A model generated the notes under the pieces. That model was not told where the DNA came from and did no database searches. It saw nothing but the letters and a program-made list of their open reading frames with translations. Shown piece by piece: positions 32,543 through 43,953 of a stretch of 64,000 bases of DNA. The stretch's first letter is position 1; each line of letters begins with the position of its first letter. The position numbers and the translations under genes were made by a program. Source of the stretch: Laccaria trichodermophora (taxonomy: Eukaryota; Basidiomycota; Agaricomycetes; Agaricales; Hydnangiaceae); the NCBI GenBank assembly GCA_018417955.1, contig JACTVC010000003.1:2852001-2916000 (forward strand). The letters are read 5' to 3'.

Positions 32543-34791
32543 ATGCTTCACCAAATTGGAATCACGACTATCCTGTTCACCGTCGCTTCTGCCAGTCCCT
32601 CGCTTTTCTCTCGGGCGTCCTCTCCTGCACCCATTAGTGTCGGCATCCCCGCCTCTCCGCCAGCCAATGTCTCCCAACTTCTCGACCCTTATCTCATCTC
32701 ATTCTCGATAGAGCCTGCCTTCTTGAACGAGTTCCTCGGAAACAAGACGACACCCAACAAGCTTGGTTTGAGCTTGTTCAACACACTCGCGTCGAAGACT
32801 GGTGGAATTGGTGTTAGGTGCGTCGGACTACTGTTGAATATTCTCTGACATTCACCAATGTATTTCCTCGTAGGCCCGGAGGAAACACAGTGTGAGTTAT
32901 AATGCATCCCGCTGAACGGCTACATGATAATTTACGATATTCCCAGCGACTCCTCCATCTACGATCCTACTCTTGTCGGTGATCAGCAGTTGGTTCTGAG
33001 TCCCTCTGCCGCTGTCTGGCAAACAAGATACGGGCCGTCTTACTTTGACTCCCTCAACTTGTTGCCTGATTCGACCAAAATTACCATGGATATCAACCTG
33101 CGCAATGCGTCGTATGAGTTGTCGAAGGCTCAGGTCGCTGCCGCACAACAAATCCTTGGGAGCAAATTGGACGCAGTAGAAAGTATGTTGTTCTCAACAT
33201 CCTTCAAACATATACTCATGATACTTTTTCGTAGTTGGAAACGAACCCGACTTTTACGGTCGCCAGACCTACAGGAATGCATCCACATGGAGCCCGGAAG
33301 CGTACGCTGCACAGTTCGTCGTACGTTTTGACCTGAACTCGTTTTCAACGTTTCAAATCAACAATGCTTTAACTTCAGGAATGGTCTCGCAATTTGACCT
33401 CCGACTTGAACCTCCCCAAAAACTTTTTCTGGCCCGGTGGCTACGGTTTGTATAATTAAACTTTCACTAGTCAGTTTATTCTGACCCTATACTAATCAGC
33501 GACTCATCCTGACACCACAAACTTCACCACCGCGAACACTATCGCTCTCGGCATCAACAACGCATCTACCGTCAAAATCTACAGTGATCATGTGAATATT
33601 CTGACACTTCTCACAAATTTTCGCCACTAAAGTGCCTGTAGTGGTACCCATATGACAGCTGCTCCCCAGAGCACGTTGCCCAGGCCTCCTACGACCACCT
33701 TGTCAACCATACGCAGATTACTGGTGAGTTTTGTGTCGTCTTTTCTCTGCCTTCATTTCTCACAGCTTTACTCCCTAGATTTCATTAATAGCTACAAGGG
33801 CGAGATTGCCGCATCGAAGGCCGTTGGCATGGATTTCCTAGTTGGTGTGTAGATCTCACACCGTTTACCCGCCATTAAAGTCTCATGTGACAACTTTGCA
33901 GGCGAGTCTAGCTCTATCGCTTGTTCTGGACTCCAGAATGTTTCCAACACTTACGGTCAAGCGCTTTGGTATGTCTTGTGGAAATGTGGCATCGGGTTGA
34001 CCTTTTATTGATCCGTCATCCTCTCTTAGGATGGCTGATACCTACCTCTATGCTGCATCCATCAACGTCACCAGAATTTATACCCATCAAGGTGCTACTT
34101 TGATCTCGCAATCTAGCAACCAAATCAACACTCCTGGATACAGTTGGTATGTCTCCAATCTTAATTCTAAATTGGCGAGAATTTCTGACGATTCGCCTTT
34201 AGGTACGACTTCTTCTACCCGTCCACCACTGCTCGCAACGGCCCATCTCAGGCCAACCCTTCGTTCCATGGTCTCCTGCTCGTCGCTGACGCTATGGGCA
34301 ATGCGAAGACTTCCCGCCTTGTATCCTTCCCCGTAGCATCCCAACCGACTCTGGCCATCTACGCCATCTGGGATTCCTCTGCTCGTACTGGCGCTCCCGC
34401 TCGCGCAGTTATCCTCAACCTCGGTGCCAAGAACGACCTAAGTGTTGATCTTTCGTCCCTCTCTCCATCCGGTGTCAAGCGCCTCCACGCTCCTACCCGT
34501 AACGCCACCGATTCCAAGACCGTCACCTACGCAGGCCAGAGCTGGGCCGATGGTACCGGCTCAGGAACCCTTACTATCGAGAAGCCCCTCGCCGATGGAA
34601 GTGTTGCCGTTGGAGCATATGAGGCTGTTCTTGTTTACCTCGCGGGTGTCAACGGGACTGTTGCCGGAACTCCTATTGGAACTGCTTCAGGCTCATCACC
34701 GACCAAAGCTAGCAGTGCTGGAAGGACCGCTACATTGGCTGCTGGAGGTGCTTGGGTTGCGTTCGTTGGCGCTGCTTTGTCTCTTTTGTAA
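32543..34791 (+). CDS. GH79 beta-glucuronidase, secreted and probably GPI-anchored, copy 2
   Basis: Eleven exons (32543-32817, 32874-32891, 32947-33182, 33235-33320, 33379-33445, 33500-33591, 33642-33723, 33779-33844, 33902-33968, 34030-34146, 34203-34791) join to 564 residues. The first four exons have exactly the lengths of copy 1 (275, 18, 236, 86). GNEPD gives the acid/base Glu near 180; LVGESSSIACSG the nucleophile near 309. Signal peptide MLHQIGITTILFTVASA and a hydrophobic Ser-rich C-terminus match copy 1. It differs by extra introns (after FFWPGGY, and before YDFFYPS) and a different loop WYPYDSCSPEHVAQASYDHL where copy 1 has MYGFGSCTPAMIALTNF. Expected role: exo-release of glucuronic acid outside the cell. 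It is divergently placed from copy 1, about 4.8 kb away. Confidence 0.92.
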
Positions 34792-35239
34792 AAATTTGAT
34801 CTTTCCCTTGGGTTTTAACAACATTGAATCTGTATATCACGCATTCTCGTTTACGTTCGCATTACTTTCCACGTTTTTTTACGATTAACGATCCGTCTTA
34901 AAGTTTAATGATAAATCCTTGCGAACTTCGCTTCGTTTTTTTTCACTGAAGGTGTTCACGAAAGTTATGCTCTCTCGCGCTCTCTGTCTCTGATATTTGT
35001 TCTTCGCACTCCTCGGGAGTTAACGGTTAGTGATCAAGGTATCAGAGTGCACCGCATAGGCCTGCAGCGTATGTCTGAGATTTTTTTCCAACAACCATCC
35101 CTACGTATATATAAACCTAAAATTCATGGAACCGTTCGCCGCTATCAAAGCTTGCCTTTTGTAAGACCGACGCTCCATTCTCCATTACAAACCAATAGAG
35201 TGCTTTTTGACTTCTGTTCCCCCTCAAAATCCTTTTTTC
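34792..35239. other. no supported gene
   Basis: 3' flank of GH79 copy 2; T-rich tracts. Confidence 0.45.
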
Positions 35240-35594
35240 CCATTAGCGATGAACGAATGCGCATGTATACGAGCCCACAGCAGCTGGAGAGCTCTCGCCA
35301 AGGTTGAAGGCAAATATTTCAGATGACATTGCGGATAAGCTGAGCCTGTTCACCCTTGAACCCGAGGTAGATAACCCATGGGAAGGAGAGAGGAGGAATA
35401 TACTATGTGAATGTAAGTGCGTATTATTCCTAGATGGAACGCCAAGGAGGGACACACCTGACAGGATGATGACACCACAAAGCCAATAGCTGCGACGTCG
35501 CCGGGCTATCGCCACACTTTTCGATGAGATACGTTTGACGATAGGCGCTGATGGATCGCGGTGTTCAGGTGTGCGTATTGGTCGGTGTCGCTCC
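35240..35594 (-). pseudogene. decayed copy of the hotdog thioesterase
   Basis: The minus strand reads SDTDQYAHLNTAIHQRL, then a stop, then TYLIEKCGDSPATS and (another frame) AIGFVVSSSCQ, an intron-like gtgtgt...acatag, PPLSFPWVIYLGF, and finally LGESSPAAVGSYTCAFV. Each piece matches the intact gene at 8405-8983 in order, but at least three frameshifts and premature stops separate them. The intron position is kept, so this is a DNA-level duplicate rather than a retrocopy. The first exon (MVQADLKSRTRAE...) is not found upstream. Confidence 0.85.
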
Positions 35595-36201
35595 TGCATC
35601 GCTATATCCGTCAGTTCAGCGTGTTTTACTATGGAGGGAGAAGGGAAATTTCAATATAATGGTTGTGACTGGTCATGGTCGTTCGTGAGACAATATGCTC
35701 CGTTGCTGCAACTGCATCTCGGGTCAGCATACTTAGTCTATTTGCAGGAAAGCGTTCCCATGCCCAGTGATTAGATCATAAATGCGGTTTTCTATGCTGT
35801 TCAGCATAACCATCATAAGTGGTATCAACGGCACTCGCCTTGCTTTATATCAGGCATTTGCGGTTTATTGGCCAGGCCGTGGCGTTTTGGTGGCGTTGTT
35901 GAAAAGGTTCGTGTCTGTAAGTATGTATGTATATGTTTGGCCTTTGGCAAACGAGACGCACTGCCAAGCGCAACCAAAGAAATCTCTCAGTTTGTTACGA
36001 CACACTCCCGGAAACATTGATGTCAACTTAAGACGATAGAAACTCAAGCAGCACAGGCAGATAATGGTACAGCACCTGATTACTATTATGCCAGTGTGCA
36101 GTACGTTCCGATCCAAGCTCAAATCGTCTTACAATATGTAACTCAAGAAATTTTCCTAGCTCTTGTTCGCAGGTACGGACCCGATTCTCAGAGGCTGTGT
36201 T
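35595..36201. other. no supported gene
   Basis: Short frames only. The 5' part of the decayed thioesterase may extend a little into this stretch but I cannot recognise it. Confidence 0.4.
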
Positions 36202-36899
36202 TCAGTCTAATGTGCGAAGCTTACCACAGCCTAAAACCACTTCACCGAGCTCTGACTGGAACTGATCGAGCCTGAGTTGCCACCACCAATCTCGGCGTCG
36301 ACGTTCAAGGATAACTGGGGGCGTTGCAGTTTGACTTTCTGAGACAAGGCATAACTTGGACCCGTCGCAATTGGTATGAACGCGCATGTCGAATTTGGAT
36401 CTAAACTTGTCCTTGTACCTGGAGGCTCTGGGGCACATAAGTGAAATTCTTTTCTTCCCCTGCCAGTGCGAGATGGTGTCGCTGATTCTTGGTGCGTTGG
36501 CTTCGAGCCTGTCCTTGACGAATATTTTCGTAAGGGTGGTGATATTGGCGAACTTGTCAAGAGCTGAAGCGCGTCTGTCGTTGCCGTTTGTGCGCACAAA
36601 GAAGAATTCTCCAACTTCTGCTTGCTGAACGGCGCTGCCCATTCTTGGTACCTTGACGTTGACTCGGAGCTTGCGGGCTTTGGTTTACTTTGGATTGGTG
36701 ATGGCGACGTGGCGACGAGCGGAAGACCGGCGTCTGTTGCTCGACCTTTGTTCCCCAGAGCTCGTGGGGCCTTATATGCGCTTTGTAACTGCTTAATATC
36801 CGGACACCTTGCTTTGTACTTGTTCCCAGACAACAACGCGCACTCAATGGGACCGTTACTATAAGCAGCCTTTGTTTTATGTTTTTTTTCCCATAACAT
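36202..36899 (-). CDS. possible unknown gene
   Basis: Two minus frames overlap: one from ATG 36899 (222 codons, Ser/Pro/Lys-rich) and one from ATG 36642 (146 codons, ending 36202). The second has a more protein-like composition (LDKFANITTLTKIFVKDRL...WWWQLRLDQFQSELGEVV). Which is used, or whether they are joined, is unclear. No motif is recognised. Confidence 0.3.
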
Positions 36900-36967
36900 C
36901 CAAAAGAATGGTTAACTAGGGTGATATATTGGGTTTCACTTGTGACTCAACGTCTGTGTTCGTTGTA

Positions 36968-37377
36968 CAGTCATCCACCCCCTAATGATACACCACCCCC
37001 ATTTGATACACTTTTGACTAGCTAATATGTCACTCAATACCACACCGATTTTTACGAAACAAATTGCAACGAGTAATATAAGCTCATATCTACTGCTGTA
37101 CAAAATTTGGAGACATTTGAGGCAGCATTGACGATGCTGTGGAGTTTTCAAAATGGGCTGTTTCGGAAATGGCCGAAATACAGTCACACCCCTCAATGAT
37201 ACACCCTTAATTTTGGTTTTTCTTCGTCAAATGCTGTTCAAACATTCTGAAATTTGGTACAGTTATAGAAGGGCATTTATCAAAGATTTTCATGTAGTTT
37301 TTGTGGTGAAAGGTTGTGCTCACATTTGTTGAAGCTAATTTCTCAATTTCAGTGTATCATTAGTGGGTGGATGACTG
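36968..37377. mobile_element. second mariner-like MITE, TA target
   Basis: CAGTCATCCACCCCCTAATG at 36968 is mirrored by the complement ending at 37377 (one mismatch in about 27 bases); TA flanks both ends (36966-36967, 37378-37379). The terminal motif is partly repeated inside (cagtcacacccctcaatgat near 37180). 410 bases, no coding potential. Terminal sequence is unrelated to the 29.5 kb element apart from CAGT. Confidence 0.85.
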
Positions 37378-37633
37378 TAAGTTGTTTGTGCACGCGTTGT
37401 GAATGTAAAAACGCGTGACACGAAACACGTGAAGGTGACTACCTATCTTTTTTCCCCCCCAAACGCACAGCGGTACAACAAGAGCCCAGAACGGTATGCT
37501 CGTAATGTGTCTATCGCTTCTATCGCTTATAAACTGATTCCAAATTTAGCTTCAACGTTCCAACTTTTGCATATCATCCTTGATGTTCGTCACAGGTTCG
37601 ATATTACGCAAATCCGTCTCTTTGCCATCTGAA

Positions 37634-39331
37634 ATGGAATCTAGAAACTGTAGTATGAGCTCATCTTCACCTGAGGAGTCTGACTCACAACCAGAGCGTA
37701 AAATTCTTGCAAAGTCTCCAGTATCACGGCCGCAATCACAACCTTTCCCAACGCTTTCTCCTACAATGACCCCTGACATCGCTCAGGCAGCGGATGTAAC
37801 CGAAATTCCTCCGTTGGACGAAACGGACGACGAGGAGTTGATTCCTACCATTCAACAGCTTCTCGGAGAGATTCGGACGCGCTCTTTGCAGCAGCAGAGC
37901 CAGGGCAAGCGAGAAGGCACCGTGCCGACCCCTCAACGCATCACAGAGGAAGGGAGGGGAACTGAAGTAGGGCGAGAATCGAGTATGGAAGACCCTATGG
38001 TTAGTGGGACGGAGAATAGCGCGGACGAGCGTGATGATGAAGAGCCCGATGACGCAAAACAAGAGGTAGACCAGTTTGACAACGACGAGGTACCTAAAGT
38101 CAAGGAAGAGGAGCCGCAGGAAATGGATTTCGCTTTCGCAGCAGCCTCCGATTCCACATCTGTATCCGCATCCGTAAAAAGGAAACCCCGACCTCTGGTT
38201 CCCATCGCCCCTCGAGCTCAAAAACCCAGGCCTGGTAGTCTCGCCGCGCCGATTGAAATACCTGCCTCACCCTCCGATACTGCCGACCCCACTGCTGTCA
38301 GTCCCTGTGGTAAACGCTCAAGAGGCTCAGATGATTTTCGTTCCGCCAAGCGTGCGCGGAAAGTCCGGCTTTTCGCCAAGCACGAAACACATTGGTACCT
38401 CGATGGGAATATCATTGTGAAGATCAAGAATACCCAATTCAAGCTTCACCGAAGCCGCCTTGTCAGAATGAGTGACTGGTTTCATGCCAAGCTCGAACCT
38501 GGTTCTATGGGGCACGACACCAAAGGGATTAGCCATGTCGGAGACGATGTGGTGGTGGAAATTAACGAAAACGATGTAACTGCTGAAGATTTTGAAATCC
38601 TTCTTGACGCTTTTGACGATGCAATGTTCGTCCCTTTCTATATCCTCTTCTTTTTGTAATGTTCAGCCTCCTCCAATAGATCATACTATCACGAAGAACC
38701 TCCCTTCGAAATGGTCGCCGCAATTTTAGGCGCGTCCACCTTCTTCCGCGTTAGCAACTTTCGAAATTGGGCTGTCCGTATCCTCGAAGACAAATGGTCT
38801 TCAGATCTCGCCGACATCTTTCCTGAACCAATATCTTACGCTCGGGAGAGCGTCATCCTAGCACGTAAATTCTCCGTCCCCACTATCCTGAAAAGAGCAC
38901 TGTATGAACTCGTCCGCCACGAGGATGACGACGTCGACTACAAATTCCAGTCCTTTGAATCTCGCCCCCGGCTCTCGGACAAGGATGCCAAATCCCTGAA
39001 CCGGGCGTTGAGACTGCTTGTTCCAAAATGGCTCAGCGTTACTTCACACTCAAGTCCAGATTTCAGCCACTGCCCTGGACAGAACGCTGATTGTACCACT
39101 GCTGACCCCCGCGCTACTCAAGAAGCACATCGAAGCTTGGTGATTTTGTCTGGTATTCAAAACGATTACAGTGGAGACCCTCTTTCTGGGTTGAAGGCGA
39201 TGATGGAGGCTCCATGGAGCGAACAAGGATTTTGCCAACAGTGTGTGGCGATGAGGAGAACTGCCTGGGAAAACACTAGAGAGCGGATTTGGGCAGATTG
39301 CGACATTTGGTTTGGGTTGCACAAGTCATGA
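37634..39331 (+). CDS. BTB/POZ-domain protein with long disordered N-terminus
   Basis: Exons 37634-38625 and 38680-39331 join in phase to 547 residues. The first 250 residues are Ser/Glu/Pro-rich with an acidic block and a basic stretch (KRSRGSDDFRSAKRARK) that may be a nuclear signal. The BTB fold starts near residue 252 (THWYLDGNIIVKIKNTQFKL, HRSRLVRMSDWF) and continues over the splice: ILLDAFDDAI joined to SYYHEEPPFEMVAAILGAS. The following helical part (FRNWAVRILEDKWSSDLADI) is usual for agaricomycete BTB proteins, which are many and mostly of unknown function; BTB proteins often link substrates to Cul3 ligases. A more upstream in-frame ATG exists at 37583; 37634 has the better context. 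Confidence 0.85.
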
Positions 39332-40311
39332 AGGCGTGGCGATTTAATTTCTTCGTAACTTTGAGCTTATAAACTAACCGGATGATAATTTCTCTACTGT
39401 TTACACAATCACCAATACTGATAGTGTCTTATGTTTATTGAGCAACTGTGGCGGGGCACCTTGGAATCTGCAATTTTCATCACCACAATGAAAGGAAAGA
39501 AAGAACGTACGCAAACCACCCAAATCCTGCAACAATAAATAAAAGATACTGACACTGCGATGTATCAGTATTCGACACCTGGAAAGCTAACAAAGTACGT
39601 CCTTCCCCATCCATATCTCCTGAAAAGGCACGATTCAGTGTCTTCGTCTTTTCTTGGTATACCACGTCTAGTACCCCATCCTCGTAGAGACCCATCGGGA
39701 TTGCTAAGTTGGAGGAATGATCGGCTGAGTTCTCTGGCGTTTCAACAACATCCTCTGTGGGGGAAAGGCTTGGGTGCCCCATATGTGGGGAAGCAGGGAG
39801 GTTGAAGGAACGTCTTGGGTGGCTGGCCAGCGATAAGTAGAGTTCGAGCAGTAAATTTAATAACTTGAAGAACCACCTTCCGTATTCGGTCAATGCTTGG
39901 ACCGGGACGCGGCGACGCAGCCCCGATAAGCCGAAGCCGGCGATGATCACAGCTGGACACTGGTTCAAACTTCAGATGCTGCTTAATATCCTGCACCTCT
40001 GGATCCCCGCTAATCAACAATGGCTGTTTTCGAAAATCAGTTTGGTCGGCCTTGTATATAGCGACCTTCCTCTTTACTAGCCGTGCTGCTCTCTACAGCA
40101 CTACTACACAGGTTGTATAGCACTTTCAGCGCTTTTACTTGCAACCACATATATAAACATGGACAGGTGAGAGTTATATTGTTCGCTTGTGAGCTCATTG
40201 TTTGCTTGTGGGCTCATTGTTTGCTTTGTGGACTCTCTTAAGTTTCGAAGTCAGGAGCGCCCTGCGCTTCAAGTTCTTATCGATCATCTCTAACTAATCC
40301 CTCACCCTACC
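39332..40311. other. no firmly supported gene
   Basis: A minus frame ending at 39480 has an ATG-initiated C-terminal part with one possible membrane segment (QYLLFIVAGFGWFAYVLSFL), but a second frame overlaps it and no splice scheme is clear. TATATAAA at 40150-40157 lies about 155 bases upstream of the next gene. Confidence 0.4.
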
Positions 40312-40789
40312 ATGCCTTTCTTTCGAGGAGCGACAGACGTCGTTATCAGCGGTGGGGACTTCAACGACGTCTCTGGGAACCTCGTGGTAAGTGACACCAG
40401 CGAGCACGTTTCGAACTCCAAGTCCCATAACACGAACGATGTGGTTGAGAATGACTCCAACAACACAAGTTCGGCGCGACAAGGTCAAGCTGGTGAGTTA
40501 CATCTACCCTCTAATATGTCTTGAGCTTCCTTTTTAACAATCGAATTGTTCTCCCTGTTATAATATAGGTTTTGCGCGGCGACCAGCCTCGCGGACGGAT
40601 ACTCTTCCAGTTTAAGACGGCCCAAATAACTTCGCCACAGGCACGCACACTCCGGTTGCCACCGCTGCTAATGCTCCTACCTCCACCCCCACGCAACAGC
40701 CTGCGGAAGTAGATTCACGTAGGGCTCCAAGCCGTGCGAACGCCATGGGTTCAGATGAGACCGATAATCATGACAGAATGGAGGAGTGA
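40312..40789 (+). CDS. small low-complexity protein with N-terminal GG.FN.V.GN motif
   Basis: Exons 40312-40492 and 40641-40789 join in phase to 109 residues. The N-terminus MPFFRGATDVVISGGDFNDV followed by SGN is a motif I associate with many agaricomycete proteins of unknown role, some of which carry NACHT-type domains further on. Here the rest is Asn/Ser-rich and then Thr/Pro-rich, ending in an acidic tail. A shorter intron ending at 40566 is also possible, but it leads to a stop (TAA) 15 codons later; the 148-base intron gives the longer product. ATG context (accATGc) is acceptable. Confidence 0.6.
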
Positions 40790-41150
40790 CTTGCAAGTGT
40801 AGAATGATGACGAGCGAGGGGCTTTTTATGAGCTTATTTTTCTACTACTGATATTGTTCGAGAGGCCGTTTTGGACTATATACTCGAAAAATGTATGGCA
40901 AAGTGACGTCTGGATCAATCAAATTCGTTCCAATAAATCTGCTTCTATCCGTCTCTCAGAGATTGCAGTGGTTATTCCCGTGTACGGTGTAATTAAACGA
41001 TAAACACTTCATAGCGAGAGTTGGATTTCAAACGCTCTCGTGTGAGGACGATCCCGAGGATGTTCATGACTTCTTATCACAAGAGCACGCCGTTAGATAT
41101 TGGTATATTTGATGTAACAACGGATTTAAAAGCTCAAAGGAATCTGTGTC
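40790..41150. other. no supported gene
   Basis: AT-rich flank, no coding signal. Confidence 0.45.
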
Positions 41151-41279
41151 TAGGTCAAGCAGTGCAGCGTACTTAGACCTTGCGCAGTCCCTTGATTCGG
41201 ATAGGGTCTCTACACAATGGGGTCACAGATTTTGTCATCGAGCCCATAATACCGACTACAGATCTACGTCAAAACCTAG

Positions 41280-41507
41280 GCCCACCCAGTCATTGCCAGT
41301 AAATTGGGCTATCGGGGTAATACCGACGTCATCAGCTTCATCTTGAACAAGTCGTCCTGGGGCAAAGGGTATGGGGCGGATGCCTTACAAGCTTTTTCGT
41401 GGTATATGTTTGCGTTTACTGGAGAGAGCCAGGACGGGAGGAGGAAAACCCCAGCCGGAAAGCTCATAGACGATGTTGATCCAACAGACGCTCTCGGACG
41501 CTACTGA
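41280..41507 (+). pseudogene. remnant of a GNAT acetyltransferase
   Basis: The frame contains GYRGNTDVISFILNKSSWGK followed by GYGADALQAFSWYMFAF. The core W-G-K-G-Y-x-A-D/E-A-L is the acetyl-CoA-binding motif A of GNAT enzymes. Upstream sequence does not yield the N-terminal strands in one frame, and the C-terminal motif B is missing, so this is probably a decayed fragment. Confidence 0.45.
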
Positions 41508-42004
41508 GGTGTGGGTTTGTGGAGTTTGCAAGGGGCGGGCTGACGAGAAAGACGCATCTAAGATGGTGCGATAGCATTTTGTATGAACGTCCTCCAGGAC
41601 ATGCAGGACATAGGATCTATATCTCACGATTTTTGCGCTGCTACATTGAATGGGACTAACACAATTTTACTCCGTTTGAGGAAACGTATGAATTCCAGAG
41701 CGGTTTTGTCAAACGTTACCCCTTTTAGCGCGCCGTGTCCGTGAAGGCAGCTCTGAGTCAACAGCAATGGTCCTGTCAACAACAAAATTGGATAAGAAAG
41801 CGCAATTTGGCTGGAAGCATCATGATACAATACTTAAAATATTCGGTTTTGTTTGCTACAAGATTTATGATACAAGGAACCCATGGTATCATTGATTGTT
41901 CCGTCGATGATGATCCACGTTGATAGGTAGAAAGATGTAGGGTCTATTAGTATTAGCAAGATGATAGTAACGTGTTGAAAATGGCGAAGTCGAAGACACT
42001 GAGA
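41508..42004. other. no supported gene
   Basis: Between the GNAT remnant and the disordered protein gene; nothing recognised. Confidence 0.45.
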
Positions 42005-43240
42005 CTACTGGGCTGGCCAGTAGGCACCAGGGGGCATGGGGCCGTATATCGGCTGAACCATCATAACGGCAGGTTGAGTCATGTGAATGGGGACACCATA
42101 CTGCAGTCCAAGGTTCTGCTGGGAAGGATGAACATAACCGCCTGGATATCGCGGAAAGCCATCGCCCGGAGGGAGACCGCCAGGGTAAATCGGGTAGTTG
42201 CCAGCCGGAGGTAGCTTAGCTGGAGGTGCAGCGGCTGGGGTTTGACCTCGTGCTGGAAGGTCATCAAACTCTTCGCCAAGGTCCAAATCAGCGAGCGTCC
42301 CAGGCCGTACTACCTTGTATTGCTCGGGGGTGGGGGATGAATCAGCAGAGGTCGGTGGACCTGAGATATCGAAAGCAAGGTGGTAGTTGTGCCGATCATA
42401 CTCTTGGCTGTGCCACGAGATGGCAGGATGACGCCTGAGTCGTCGATGAAGCCGTGGACTAGAAGCACCAGGATAGTAGTCAGCCGTGACGCGCTCGTTG
42501 GCGACCCACGGAAGACTCTTCACTTGGTTGACGAACTGTCGGAAACGGTTGAAGTAAGTGTTGAGGGAAGTGTCGGAGGGGGGTGGAGTGGGAGATTCCA
42601 TTTTCTCGTAACCGAGGGCATATGCTAGTTCAGCGGAGACAGGGGAGGGAATAAAATCTGGGGATCGTAGCTCATAAAGATCAATGCCGGGGGCGTTATC
42701 ATCCTGATCAAATTGTTCGGCGTCCTGTTCATGTATGGGGTGTTGGGGGCGTGCGTGCTGCGGATCGCTGGGTAGATTGGCGGGTGGATTGACGTTCATT
42801 GGCAATGGAGGCGGCTGAGTTTGTTGTGCGATTCGGGAGGATGAATCATACCCAGAGTCTCTGAACCTTTCATAACCGTATGGAGCGCCTTCTTCTGGGT
42901 GCCACGACCTTTCTGAGTCCCTCCGGGACGTGCGCGATACCTGCTTCCAACCTTCTCCAAAACCCCCAACATATTTATCCCCCCTTTGGGGTGAACTTTC
43001 ATGATTTGGGGTAGGGTTACTGGCAAAAAAGGGGGCTGCTGGATCGATGTTGAAAGCGTTGACGCCTTGAAAGTTGATTGGCCTCCGGGTCGGTGAGTAG
43101 GGCGCTGAGGATCGGGGTGATGAGGTGGCTCTAGAATGTCGGCCGTTGGATGATACAGCTCCTCGTTGAGGTAATCCTGTTTGGATCTGAGGTATGAAAG
43201 CGCCGCCTGCACCAGAATTTCTGTTGGTGTAGTCTGCCAT
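42005..43240 (-). CDS. disordered Pro-rich protein, conserved in basidiomycetes
   Basis: A single-exon gene of 411 codons with ATG at 43240. The first 190 residues are Ser/Arg/Pro/Gln-rich. A short folded-looking core lies at about 225-285: TYFNRFRQFVNQVKSLPWVA and then NERVTADYYPG, a pattern (Q-x-x-S/A-L-P-W-V-A ... V-T-x-D-Y-x-P-G) I recall from uncharacterised basidiomycete proteins. The C-terminus is Gly/Pro/Tyr-rich (YPGGLPPGDGFPRYPGGYV). No signal peptide or membrane segment. Function unknown. Confidence 0.75.
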   Translation of the reverse strand: MADYTNRNSGAGGAFIPQIQTGLPQRGAVSSNGRHSRATSSPRSSAPYSPTRRPINFQGVNAFNIDPAAPFFASNPTPNHESSPQRGDKYVGGFGEGWKQVSRTSRRDSERSWHPEEGAPYGYERFRDSGYDSSSRIAQQTQPPPLPMNVNPPANLPSDPQHARPQHPIHEQDAEQFDQDDNAPGIDLYELRSPDFIPSPVSAELAYALGYEKMESPTPPPSDTSLNTYFNRFRQFVNQVKSLPWVANERVTADYYPGASSPRLHRRLRRHPAISWHSQEYDRHNYHLAFDISGPPTSADSSPTPEQYKVVRPGTLADLDLGEEFDDLPARGQTPAAAPPAKLPPAGNYPIYPGGLPPGDGFPRYPGGYVHPSQQNLGLQYGVPIHMTQPAVMMVQPIYGPMPPGAYWPAQ

Positions 43241-43953
43241 AAGTGAGGATCGATAACGAGGAGCACCACGGTATGAATGCGTTGAACAGAAACTATAACT
43301 TCAGATAGATTATATAGGCATGCTGAAGTTCAAAGAGCACCTATCTGAAGAAGAACCAGGGAAGAACAAGCGGATTGCTCGTTGCATTGTTCAAAGAAAG
43401 TTCTGGTTTACACGTGTTGTGCTTCCAGTACGTGTGCAAATAGACCTAAACTCGGAGCTCATTCTCGTGTCCGACGCATCCATGTTGCATCCATGCCTTC
43501 TCGTGCCCAAAACAATTATTCAGAGATGTAGGAACAACGCATATTTTTTTGCACAGACGCGAGTAAAGAAAAAAAATTAAGAAAGGGAGTTTTACTTCAA
43601 ATTAACCAATTGACCCACTTGCAAAGTCGACCTTGAGTCGACCCTCTTTATCAATTATAACTTGATGCACCCCCTTGCAAAATTTTCCCTTTGCTAGTAG
43701 GCCATAAATTTATTTTGGTTGCGCATGGTGCATTGTATAACTATACAACCATTTCATTCGTGTAAACCGCTGGTAGTGCGCAGTATGTGGTGTGCAGCAC
43801 GTTCAAACGATTCTCACTTACACATCAAGAAGACAACGAAGAACCGGTCGACGTAAAGGTATAGCACTCCCAAACGGATGGGGAGACAGAACAGGTTACA
43901 AGAAGAATATTTAATTTCACCGCATTTACTGCCAGTCTACCACCGATAATGGC
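43241..43953. other. no supported gene
   Basis: Flank between two minus-strand genes; AT-rich, short frames only. Confidence 0.45.
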
